From: Anaerolineaceae bacterium UBA5838
GTDB lineage: Bacteria; Chloroflexota; Anaerolineae; Anaerolineales; Anaerolineaceae
Reading direction: 5' to 3'
NCBI GenBank assembly: GCA_002432795.1
Contig: DJGU01000004.1
Span: 1,291-7,294 of the forward strand
Length of the DNA: 6,004 bases
Shown here: one piece after another, positions 1 through 5,849 of the stretch
Layout: every line of letters starts with the position of its first letter
Position numbering within the stretch: the stretch's first letter is position 1
Translations under genes and position numbers: made by a program
Notes under the pieces: model-generated
The model's database searches: none
The model's input: the letters and a program-made list of their open reading frames with translations, nothing else
Told to the model about the DNA's origin: nothing

Positions 1-1419
1 AAGGGCAGCCTGCTAACCATCGTTGTGCTGCTGCTGTATACCATTTTGGTCGGGGCAGAAGCTTCCGTGATGCGGGCGGCTTTCATGGGGTCCTTCACTG
101 TTATCGCCTCCGCAATCGCGCGGCGCGGCAACAGCCTTAACAATCTGGGTTTGAGCGTCCTGTTGATGACGCTGATCAACCCGCACTTGCCTTGGGATGT
201 CGGTTTCCAGCTTTCCGCAATGGCAACGCTTGGTTTGGCGCTGCTGATGACGCCTCTGCGTGCCAGGCTGACGCTCTGGATGAACGCGCGCGTTGGTGAG
301 GAAGCCAGCGCCCGCTTCAGCAACTGGATCGGTGATTATATTCTGGTTACGCTGGTAGCACAGCTTTCAGTGCTGCCCCTGCTGCTCTATCACTTCAGAA
401 GCTTTTCCTGGGTCTTCCTGATAGCCAATCCGCTGATCTTACCTGTTCAACCTTTGGTCATGATCCTTGGACTGGTGGCGATGGCGGTCGGCTTAGTGAG
501 CCTCACGCTCGGTAAAATTCTCGCCTGGATCGCCTGGCCTTTTGCTGCATTCACTAACCGGATGGTGTTCTGGCTCGCCAGCAGCTTTCCGCACCGGCTG
601 CAGGTTCCAAGGTTGGAGTTTTCCTGGGTGTTGCTGGCTTACCTGGTTCTGGCAATTCTCGTGCTTGGGCTGCCGTGGCGGAAATGGCTGGGACTTCTGA
701 CCAAACCCGCCTTTATTTTAGTTGCGCTTGGCAGCCTTAGCCTGGCTTTGTGGGCGAGTGTGGCTGCACTACCGGATGGGCAGCTGCAGCTAACAATTTT
801 TGGGCAGTCCGCCACACCCATGCTGCTGGTGCGCAACCCTGTGGGGTATTACATCCTGGTGAACGGGGAGTCTGAGCCCTCAATTTTAAGCGAACAGATC
901 GAATCCTTGCTACCTCCTTTCAGGCGCGAACTTGAAGTTGTAATCATTCCTGGTTGCAGGCAGGATCAGCTATCCAGTTTGTTTGGATTGACGCGGCAAG
1001 TGAAAGTCGGACAGGTTTTGTGGGGTTGTGACCCTGAGGATCGGCAGATCTCAAAACGACTCTGGAGTTCCTTTGCCGATGAGGGCATTGCCCAAACACG
1101 CCTGACCGGCGATGAATTGCTCGACTTTCAACCAGGCAGTCTCAGCTTTGAGATGGCAGATGAGAAATTGCAGGCTTTGGTCCTGAAGCAAGTTGGTTTT
1201 ACTGGCTGGGTGATTTTTGAGGAAGTGGGAGAGCCTGTTCCAGCGGCATCGCTGCTGGTGCAGCCCTGGCAGGAAGGACTGAGACAGTCGCAAGCGCAGG
1301 TGTGGGTGCTGACTGGCGAAGGTGAGCGCGAAGCGGCTGAGAACGCCTTCTGGGCAGCTGATTATCATTGGTTAAGGGTGGAAACAAACGGTCAGGAGCT
1401 ATGGCTAAGAAAAAACTAA
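1..1419 (+). CDS. comEC: ComEC/Rec2-type DNA uptake channel, 5'-truncated, with degenerate C-terminal domain
   Basis: The reading frame is open from base 1 to the TAA at 1417-1419, so 472 codons are visible and the gene starts outside the window; the GTG at 25 is internal. ComEC forms the inner-membrane channel that brings single-stranded DNA into the cytoplasm during transformation. Codons 21-30 (ASVMRAAFMG) and 68-72 (GFQLS), with the NPH between them, match the conserved competence-domain core. About nine hydrophobic segments follow up to roughly codon 255. The rest resembles the metallo-beta-lactamase-like domain found after the channel in many ComEC proteins: IFGQ (266-269) stands where DVGQGD is usual, and ILVNGE (285-290) where ILIDGG is usual. 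The HxHxDH metal site is gone: codons 315-327 read IIPGCRQDQLSSL, keeping only the Asp. The N-terminal OB-like part lies off-window. Channel identity is secure; nuclease activity of this domain is unlikely. Confidence 0.9.
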   Translation, partial: KGSLLTIVVLLLYTILVGAEASVMRAAFMGSFTVIASAIARRGNSLNNLGLSVLLMTLINPHLPWDVGFQLSAMATLGLALLMTPLRARLTLWMNARVGEEASARFSNWIGDYILVTLVAQLSVLPLLLYHFRSFSWVFLIANPLILPVQPLVMILGLVAMAVGLVSLTLGKILAWIAWPFAAFTNRMVFWLASSFPHRLQVPRLEFSWVLLAYLVLAILVLGLPWRKWLGLLTKPAFILVALGSLSLALWASVAALPDGQLQLTIFGQSATPMLLVRNPVGYYILVNGESEPSILSEQIESLLPPFRRELEVVIIPGCRQDQLSSLFGLTRQVKVGQVLWGCDPEDRQISKRLWSSFADEGIAQTRLTGDELLDFQPGSLSFEMADEKLQALVLKQVGFTGWVIFEEVGEPVPAASLLVQPWQEGLRQSQAQVWVLTGEGEREAAENAFWAADYHWLRVETNGQELWLRKN

Positions 1420-1477
1420 AAAAAGTATTGTCAAGGCTAAATAGAAATGTCCAAAACAAAAAAATATACCTCTGGGG

Positions 1478-1489
1478 TCATAATTGTGA
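1478..1489. promoter_or_regulatory. Imperfect palindrome, possible autoregulatory operator
   Basis: TCATAATTGTGA reads as an inverted repeat around a central AATT (10 of 12 positions symmetric). It overlaps the candidate -35 hexamer of the Rrf2 gene. Rrf2 regulators often bind short dyads in their own promoters, so autoregulation is plausible. The motif is short and AT-rich, and does not clearly match a published IscR, NsrR or CymR site. Confidence 0.25.
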
Positions 1490-1512
1490 TAAACTTCACG
1501 AGTAGTTTTAAA
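1484..1512 (+). promoter_or_regulatory. Candidate sigma-70-type promoter of the Rrf2 gene
   Basis: TTGTGA (1484-1489) and TTTAAA (1507-1512) are separated by 17 bases; each matches the consensus hexamer at four of six positions. The predicted start of transcription is about 20 bases before the ATG at 1536. GAGAGGCGGA (1517-1526) lies between and is the only purine-rich candidate ribosome site. The 116-base gap after comEC has no terminator, so read-through from comEC is also possible. Confidence 0.4.
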
Positions 1513-1535
1513 ATGTGAGAGGCGGAAAATAAATT

Positions 1536-2003
1536 ATGTCGCTGCAAATTACTAATCAAGCGGATTACGCCCTCAGGGCGATGCTTTACCTCGCCCGTTT
1601 GGGGTATGGCAAAAGAGCTCCGTCCAATGTTATTGCTGAAGAAATGAGTATGTCGCGCATTTTTCTCTCGCGCATCAATACCCAACTGGTGAACGCGCGT
1701 CTGATCACCACCTGGCGGGGCGCACATGGGGGAGTATCTTTAACTAGGCCGCCCTCTGAGATTTCGGTCTATGATGTGCTGACTGCGGTGGACGGTCCAA
1801 TTAGGTTGGTTGGGTGCATTGAAGACCCTGATTGTTGTCCGTTCTCGAACACATGCCCACTTCGCATTTTTTGGGTCCAAACCGAACATGTGCTGACCAG
1901 TCAACTCAAGAGCACCTCTTTGCAGGATCTGATCGCTGATGAAAACGCCGAAGGTGCTGAATTTCTGAACGCGCTTCGTAAACTGCCTCAACAGATCGAA
2001 TAA
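1536..2003 (+). CDS. Rrf2-family transcriptional regulator, probably Fe-S or redox sensing
   Basis: The 155-aa product has the normal length and layout of Rrf2 proteins (IscR, NsrR, RirA, CymR). The N-terminus MSLQITNQADYALRAMLYLA is the family opening and fixes the ATG start. A winged helix-turn-helix spans about residues 28-72, with the recognition region around SMSRIFLSRI (38-47) and the wing RGAHGGVSL (61-69). SVYDVLTAVDGP (77-88) is the conserved linker to the dimerisation helix. Cysteines 94, 100, 101 and 107 form two overlapping C-X5-C pairs where family members bind a [2Fe-2S] or [4Fe-4S] cluster. This suggests sensing of iron-sulfur status, nitric oxide or redox state. No iscS/iscU or NO-detoxification gene is adjacent, so the target regulon cannot be read from context. 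The adjacent Cys100-Cys101 pair makes the exact ligand set uncertain. Family assignment is firm; the ligand is inferred. Confidence 0.93.
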   Translation: MSLQITNQADYALRAMLYLARLGYGKRAPSNVIAEEMSMSRIFLSRINTQLVNARLITTWRGAHGGVSLTRPPSEISVYDVLTAVDGPIRLVGCIEDPDCCPFSNTCPLRIFWVQTEHVLTSQLKSTSLQDLIADENAEGAEFLNALRKLPQQIE

Positions 2004-2025
2004 CTCGCCTTAACCTACCTCTCAA

Positions 2026-2057
2026 AATGCCAGGTTTTGATTAAACCACCTGGCATT
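2026..2057 (+). terminator. Hairpin after the Rrf2 gene, possible terminator
   Basis: AATGCCAGGT (2026-2035) pairs perfectly with ACCTGGCATT (2048-2057) around a 12-base loop. It begins 23 bases after the Rrf2 stop codon. The 3' side has no real T-run (ATGTTATAAAG), while the complementary strand ends in TTTTGAG. It could therefore be a weak intrinsic terminator or just a 3'-end stabilising hairpin. Confidence 0.5.
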
Positions 2058-2103
2058 ATGTTATAAAGTATTTAGTTTCGATTTCCCTCCAAGACTTTTT
2101 GGA

Positions 2104-2142
2104 TATAAACGCATTTATTTCATCAACGCTGCTCGCAAGGAG
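2104..2142 (+). promoter_or_regulatory. Candidate -10 element and strong ribosome site of the carboxypeptidase gene
   Basis: TATAAA (2104-2109) is a reasonable -10, but no good -35 lies 16-18 bases upstream, so the promoter call is weak. AAGGAG (2137-2142) lies five bases before the ATG at 2148. It is a clear Shine-Dalgarno sequence and decides the start codon of the carboxypeptidase. Confidence 0.4.
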
Positions 2143-2147
2143 ACAAA

Positions 2148-4121
2148 ATGACTAAAAGAACATTGCGTTCGTGTCTATTAGGGCTTATTGCGCTGCTTTT
2201 GCTCACAAACTTGATGCAATCGGAAGGGGTGATCGCTAATTATGACTTACCAGAACAACAGGTTTTGATCGTGCATTATCAGAACCGTGAGCAACTGGCT
2301 GATCTGGCGAATCGTTATGATGTGGTTGAGGTTGATTCCGATGCTCAGACAGTCAAAATCTTCAGCAACCAGATCACACGCGACGCCCTGGCTGCGGAAG
2401 GATTCAGCTGGTCCGTCGACCGCCCTTATACCGCCCTCATCAACGCCGAGGTCAAGCCGCTTGCCGGGCAAACCACGGGTATTCCGGGCTACCCTTGCTA
2501 CCGCACAATTGCCGAAATCTATGCCTCTGCCGATAGCCTGGCAGCAACCTATCCGGATCTGGTCGAATTGCTGAACATTGGCGACTCCTGGGAAAAGACG
2601 CAAAATCCGAATGCGGGCTGGGATATGGAGGTGCTTGTGTTGGGCAACCAAAATACGCCCTCAGTTCCGAAATCGGATGCCTTCTTCATGAGCGGCATCC
2701 ATGCCCGTGAGTGGGCACCGCCGGAAATGAACCTGCGCCTGGCAGAATACCTGCTTGCAAACTACGAAACCAATGCCGATGTGAAGTGGCTGCTGGATTA
2801 CAACCGCGTCCACCTGGTGCTGGTGACCAACCCGGACGGACGGGTTCAGGATGAAGCTAATCAAAGTTTGCTCTGGCGAAAAAACACCAACAATAACTAC
2901 TGCGGTGGTACGGTCAGCAGAGGAGCAGACCTCAACCGCAATTATCCTTATCAATGGCAGATAATTTCAGGTGAATGTGACGAGACCTACTCCGGTCCAA
3001 CGGCTGGTTCAGAACCCGAGACGGTGGCGATCACCAGTTATGTAAGCAGCATTTTCCCGGATCAGAAAGGCCCCAACCCGAACGACCCGGTCAACGAGTT
3101 GTTTGCCACAGGCATGTTCATTGACCTGCACAGTTATACGGGGCTCGTACTTTGGCCCTGGGGCTACACCTATGGCACGGCTCCAAATGACGCCAGTCTG
3201 CGGGTGATGAGCTACAAATTTGCCTACTATAACGATTATGACCCGCAAAAATCGACCGAGCTCTATCCAACCACCGGTTCGTCAGACGATTGGGCTTATG
3301 GTGAACTGGGTGTGCCAGGATTTTGTTTTGAAGTTGGTGATGCTTTTCACCAGAGCTGCAGCGTCTTTGAAAACGAGATCAACCCTGACAATCAGCAGGC
3401 TTTGCTTCGCGCGATCAAGATCGCCCGAAAACCCTACCGCCTTGCTTATGGTCCCGAAGTGACCAACCTGTCGCTTCAAACCAATCCTGCCCAACCAGGA
3501 GAGAACCTGGTGGTCAATTACACCGCTGATGATACGCTCTACAGCAGTTATGAGGGTGGTGTACCTTCACAAAACATCATTTCCATCCGCTACTCGATTG
3601 ACAAGCCTTCCTGGATCGCCGGCTCCAACTATACAATTATCCCTGTAAATGCTCAGCTACCCTATCATTCTGGCACCTTCACCGCCCCCACCACCGGTCT
3701 TGCGCTTGGTCAGCACACGCTCTTTGTTGAATCTGTGGACCAAAGCGGATTGTGGGGTGTCCCGACCGCCATATTCTTCACCATTTCGAATGGTGAGCCC
3801 CCTGTGGCAGTAGCTGATAACTACACTACCGATGAGGACGTTGAGTTGGTAATAGCGGTTGCTGAAGGCGTCTTGGCCAATGATACTGACGATGGTCCTC
3901 TAACCGCTGTACTGGAGACAGATGTTGCCAACGGCACGCTGGCGCTGGCTGCGGACGGGTCCTTTACCTATATGCCTGGTGCAGACTTTTTCGGTGAAGA
4001 CAGCTTCACCTATAAAGCCTTTGATGGCGAGTTATATTCTGAGGTAGTCACTGTGACCATAACGGTCAATGCAGGGGTACCAAATGAGTTTAACATTTAC
4101 CTACCATTGATGTTGAAGTGA
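2148..4121 (+). CDS. Secreted M14 zinc carboxypeptidase with C-terminal beta domains
   Basis: The 657-aa product removes C-terminal residues from peptides outside the cell. A signal peptide covers residues 1-30 (TKRTLRS, then a Leu-rich core). A propeptide-like region runs to about 112, and the M14 catalytic domain from about 115 to 432. Zinc ligands are His185 and Glu188 (GIHAREW) and His328 (IDLHSY). Substrate residues are Arg187, Arg244 (WRKN), Asn263-Arg264 (DLNRNYPY) and Tyr373, and the catalytic Glu is 395 (FCFEVGD). GSSDDWAY (377-384) puts Asp380 at the position of Asp255 of carboxypeptidase B, which suggests a preference for C-terminal Lys/Arg. Residues about 436-548 look like an Ig-like beta-sandwich. 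Residues 550-641 form a cadherin-like/Big_9-type repeat (PVAVADNYTTDED, VLANDTD, GSFTYMP, DSFTYKAFDGE). The protein ends in IYLPLMLK. The active site is complete, so it is expected to be active. It appears to be transcribed alone. Confidence 0.94.
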   Translation: MTKRTLRSCLLGLIALLLLTNLMQSEGVIANYDLPEQQVLIVHYQNREQLADLANRYDVVEVDSDAQTVKIFSNQITRDALAAEGFSWSVDRPYTALINAEVKPLAGQTTGIPGYPCYRTIAEIYASADSLAATYPDLVELLNIGDSWEKTQNPNAGWDMEVLVLGNQNTPSVPKSDAFFMSGIHAREWAPPEMNLRLAEYLLANYETNADVKWLLDYNRVHLVLVTNPDGRVQDEANQSLLWRKNTNNNYCGGTVSRGADLNRNYPYQWQIISGECDETYSGPTAGSEPETVAITSYVSSIFPDQKGPNPNDPVNELFATGMFIDLHSYTGLVLWPWGYTYGTAPNDASLRVMSYKFAYYNDYDPQKSTELYPTTGSSDDWAYGELGVPGFCFEVGDAFHQSCSVFENEINPDNQQALLRAIKIARKPYRLAYGPEVTNLSLQTNPAQPGENLVVNYTADDTLYSSYEGGVPSQNIISIRYSIDKPSWIAGSNYTIIPVNAQLPYHSGTFTAPTTGLALGQHTLFVESVDQSGLWGVPTAIFFTISNGEPPVAVADNYTTDEDVELVIAVAEGVLANDTDDGPLTAVLETDVANGTLALAADGSFTYMPGADFFGEDSFTYKAFDGELYSEVVTVTITVNAGVPNEFNIYLPLMLK

Positions 4122-4134
4122 CCCTGTTCGGATG

Positions 4135-4279
4135 GTAGGGTGGGTTGGCGTCATGGAATCCATAGCAACCTGTGCTTTGCGATAGCTAACCCACCACTGC
4201 AAACTCTGCCACGCTGCCGGTGGGTTGGCGTTTAAATGCGTGTGTTATTCCAATTTCTGCTAACGCCAACCCACCCTAC
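4135..4279. repeat. Symmetric 145-bp palindromic repeat (two GGTGGGTTGGC hairpins)
   Basis: The ends are a perfect 17-bp inverted repeat: GTAGGGTGGGTTGGCGT (4135-4151) and its complement (4263-4279). Two further blocks lie inside, GCTAACCCACC (4185-4195) and GGTGGGTTGGC (4219-4229). They give two hairpins: 4139-4149 with 4185-4195 (one G-T pair), and 4219-4232 with 4262-4275 (14 bp, perfect). Measured on the 11-bp core, each hairpin is 57 bases with a 35-base loop, and the whole is mirror-symmetric about 4207. No reading frame or transposase is present. GTAGGGTGGGTT-type palindromes occur as dispersed intergenic repeats in many bacterial genomes, so this is probably a REP- or MITE-like element. 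It starts 13 bases after the carboxypeptidase stop and may also stabilise that mRNA's 3' end. Confidence 0.8.
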
Positions 4280-4429
4280 GCAGCTTACAGTATAAATTTT
4301 CTCAATCATCCAACAGCAAAACAAATCTTGATCTGCGAACGCCTTTAGAGCAACCTGCATCCTCCAAGCATTTTCTGATTTGCTTGTAACCAGATCGAGG
4401 AAGTGAGCAGGTAATTTAGCCTGAAAACA
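4280..4429. other. Spacer with no recognised feature
   Basis: This is the remainder of the gene-free stretch between the palindromic repeat and the terminator of the downstream minus-strand gene. I see no ribosome site with a plausible reading frame, no RNA gene signature and no strong dyad. The best inverted pair is a six-base CAAGCA/TGCTTG (4365-4370, 4381-4386). Confidence 0.5.
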
Positions 4430-4455
4430 CAGAAGCCGGCGTGCGCCGGCTTCTG
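4430..4455 (-). terminator. Intrinsic terminator of the GlsB/YeaQ-type gene
   Basis: CAGAAGCCGGC (4430-4440) pairs perfectly with 4445-4455 around a GTGC tetraloop, giving a GC-rich 11-bp stem. Read on the minus strand it lies 20 bases after the stop codon and is followed by TGTTTTC, a short T-run. It fits a rho-independent terminator for the minus-strand gene. On the plus strand the T-run is more distant, so termination in that direction is less likely. Confidence 0.8.
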
Positions 4456-4475
4456 AACTAATACGAACAAATTTT

Positions 4476-4718
4476 TTACTTTTTCGCGATGGCGCGATAG
4501 ACCAACAAAAGGATAATTGCGCCGACCACTGCAGCGATAAAAGGCCATACTCCAGTAATAGGTAGTCCGAGCAAGCCAAACAGCCACTTGCCCAAAACGC
4601 CTCCCAGGATACCGGCAATAATTGCGCCGAGGATGCCAACTTTTACACCCGGAACCACCAGGTCTGCAAGCCAGCCAACCACGCCGCCGATGATAATTGA
4701 CCATAACCAATCTAACAT
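4476..4718 (-). CDS. GlsB/YeaQ/YmgE-family small membrane protein
   Basis: The 80-aa protein is almost entirely hydrophobic, with three membrane segments: about residues 4-22 (WLWSIIIGGVVGWLADLVV), 28-51 (glycine-rich GILGAIIAGILGGVLG) and 57-75 (VWPFIAAVVGAIILLLVY), then a basic end RAIAKK. The glycine zipper in the middle, the GWLAD...PG pattern after helix 1 and the length match the transglycosylase-associated family that includes E. coli YeaQ and YmgE and enterococcal GlsB. These are linked to general or envelope stress, but their biochemical role is not established, and the transglycosylase name does not imply enzyme activity. The start is set by AAAGGAG (complement of 4725-4731), six bases before the ATG. 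It is a single-gene unit with its own promoter and terminator, divergent from the kinase gene. Confidence 0.9.
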   Translation of the reverse strand: MLDWLWSIIIGGVVGWLADLVVPGVKVGILGAIIAGILGGVLGKWLFGLLGLPITGVWPFIAAVVGAIILLLVYRAIAKK

Positions 4719-4764
4719 TTGTAACTCCTTTTTCTAAATAGATCCGATGTTATTGTTGAAATTC

Positions 4765-4793
4765 ATCATATAGCCAAAAGACGCTGCTGACAA
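4765..4793 (-). promoter_or_regulatory. Strong candidate promoter of the GlsB/YeaQ-type gene
   Basis: On the minus strand TTGTCA (4793-4788) and TATGAT (4770-4765) are separated by exactly 17 bases. Each hexamer matches the sigma-70 consensus at five of six positions. Transcription would start near 4758 and give a leader of about 40 bases with an AAAGGAG ribosome site. A housekeeping-type promoter suggests substantial basal expression rather than purely stress-sigma control. Confidence 0.7.
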
Positions 4794-4820
4794 CCCGAAG
4801 CTTTGTACATGAATTTCCTG

Positions 4821-4850
4821 TTCATAAGATTTAACACACTTGTTTATAAT
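4821..4850 (+). promoter_or_regulatory. Candidate promoter of the deoxynucleoside kinase gene
   Basis: TTCATA (4821-4826, four of six matches) lies 18 bases before a perfect TATAAT (4845-4850). Transcription would start near 4857 and leave a leader of about 70 bases. The ribosome site is poor: GGAAAGAG (4907-4914) is rather far, and GAAG (4917-4920) is seven bases before the ATG at 4928. Confidence 0.6.
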
Positions 4851-4927
4851 TAGTTCTGACTCTGCTTTCAGAGAAAGAACAACTGACCAGAAGTAGACCT
4901 AACAACGGAAAGAGTTGAAGACATCGC

Positions 4928-5560
4928 ATGGAAAAATTTATTGTCGTTGCAGGAAACATTGGCTCAGGCAAAACCACGCTCGTGGAGATCCTCAGTCAGC
5001 AATTGGGTCTCGCGCCGTTTTACGAACCGCACGAAGAGAATCCCTACCTGGCAGACTTTTATGAGGATATGGAGCGTTGGTCTTATCATTCCCAGGTCTA
5101 TTTTCTCACCCGAAGACTAAAAATTCATAAAGAGTTGCTGCAGGTAGAGGGGTCTGCGGTCCAGGATCGCAGCGTTTACGAAGACGCTGAAATTTTCGCG
5201 CGCAACCTCTATTTACAGGGCGACCTGAGCCTGCGGGACTATTCCGTCTACCAGGATCTCTATCACATGCTTTCCGCGCTGCTTCCTCCACCGAACCTGA
5301 TGGTGTACTTGCGCGCCTCAGTCGACACGCTGCAGCATCGCATTGCAAAACGGGGGCGGGATTATGAAGCTGGAATTTCCAGGGAATACCTCACCCGCCT
5401 GAATGAACTTTATGAGGATTGGATGAACGCCTTCGACCAATGCCCGGTGCTGATCATCAATACCGATAACCTGGATCTGGTCTCCAGCCCCCAACATGTG
5501 GACCAGGTGGTTCGCTGGGTGCAAGATAAGCTTACCGGGCGCACGGAAGTCAAACTCTAA
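4928..5560 (+). CDS. Deoxynucleoside kinase (deoxyadenosine/deoxyguanosine kinase type)
   Basis: The 210-aa cytoplasmic enzyme belongs to the dNK family, which transfers the ATP gamma-phosphate to the 5'-OH of deoxynucleosides in dNTP salvage. The P-loop GNIGSGKT is at residues 9-16, directly after the first beta strand as usual, which supports the ATG at 4928. Glu33 in FYEPHEENPYL occupies the position of the catalytic/5'-OH-binding acid. QDRSVYED (79-86) is the DRS motif, with Asp80 and Arg81 near the substrate base. The lid is RIAKRGRDYE (138-147), whose arginines contact phosphates. YLTRLNELYEDW (154-165) is the typical helix after the lid. Length and motifs match the bacterial dAK/dGK subgroup better than thymidine kinase 1, which lacks these features. 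The preferred nucleoside cannot be told from sequence alone. The gene stands alone after its own promoter, so no partner pathway is indicated. Confidence 0.93.
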   Translation: MEKFIVVAGNIGSGKTTLVEILSQQLGLAPFYEPHEENPYLADFYEDMERWSYHSQVYFLTRRLKIHKELLQVEGSAVQDRSVYEDAEIFARNLYLQGDLSLRDYSVYQDLYHMLSALLPPPNLMVYLRASVDTLQHRIAKRGRDYEAGISREYLTRLNELYEDWMNAFDQCPVLIINTDNLDLVSSPQHVDQVVRWVQDKLTGRTEVKL

Positions 5561-5578
5561 GCCCTCTTCATTATTTGC

Positions 5579-5601
5579 TTGAACGCTACCATCGCGTTCA
5601 A
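5579..5601 (+). terminator. Hairpin after the kinase gene, possible terminator
   Basis: TTGAACGC (5579-5586) pairs perfectly with GCGTTCAA (5594-5601) around a seven-base loop, 18 bases after the kinase stop. What follows is CACTCTTATC, without a proper T-run, so it is either a weak terminator or a 3'-end stabiliser. It is distinct from the large palindromic element that begins 20 bases later. Confidence 0.45.
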
Positions 5602-5621
5602 CACTCTTATCAACTACGCAC

Positions 5622-5765
5622 GGCGGATTGGAAGCACCTGGAGGTTCTGGGTGAGGTTGTGTACAGTGCTTCCAATCGCGCCCTACGAAAAAATTTACTT
5701 GTAGGGCGCGATTGAGGGCACCGTGAATGATGTGATTGTTGAGCGTATCGTGCCCTCAATCCGCC
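5622..5765. repeat. 144-bp mirror-symmetric element able to fold as a perfect four-way junction
   Basis: Four blocks pair in a ring. GATTGGAAGCAC (5626-5637) pairs with 5666-5677, and GATTGAGGGCAC (5710-5721) with 5750-5761; both are 12 bp with 28-base loops. CAATCGCGCCCTAC (5673-5686) pairs with 5701-5714 over a 14-base loop. GGCGGATTG (5622-5630) pairs with 5757-5765. Everything is centred on 5693.5. Taking GGCG/CGCC as the closing stem, the four stems abut at 5625/5626, 5677/5678, 5709/5710 and 5761/5762 with no unpaired base, and the shared GATTG lets the junction shift by five base pairs. No reading frame with a ribosome site or protein signature is present. It is probably a REP/BIME- or MITE-like repeat, or a structured RNA. 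Cruciform or RNA formation is inferred from pairing only. Confidence 0.85.
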
Positions 5766-5849
5766 ATCGGAAATCTTATCGGGAAACCTGACGGATTTAT
5801 CCCAATTGCCGTGAGATCGTGGGGTCAACACCATTGTTAAGACAGTGAT

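Noticed and set aside
1..1419. comEC as a pseudogene because of the lost metal motif
   Set aside because: The frame is uninterrupted to a normal end, and the membrane core motifs and the hydrophobic pattern of the C-terminal domain are intact. Loss of metal binding looks like divergence rather than decay.
2247..2651. Minus-strand open frame of 134 codons inside the carboxypeptidase gene
   Set aside because: It is fully antisense to a conserved coding region whose frame is proven by M14 motifs, and it shows no family features.
4135..4279. CRISPR-like array
   Set aside because: Blocks alternate in orientation as a palindrome rather than repeating head-to-tail, there are only two units, and no cas gene is near.
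4365..4386. CAAGCA/TGCTTG hairpin
   Set aside because: Six base pairs over a ten-base loop in AT-rich spacer is expected by chance, and no gene end is adjacent.
4232..4710. Two minus-strand open frames of 135 and 121 codons overlapping the GlsB/YeaQ-type gene
   Set aside because: They run through the palindromic repeat or the terminator hairpin and overlap the well-supported 80-aa gene in other frames. They lack a good ribosome site and any recognisable protein pattern.
5622..5765. tRNA-like cloverleaf
   Set aside because: The four-way fold invites it, but the element is too long, the stems and loops have the wrong sizes, and there is no T-loop or D-loop signature.
5610..5834. Minus-strand open frame of 74 codons
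   Set aside because: It lies across the symmetric repeat, has no ribosome site, and its composition simply reflects the palindrome.
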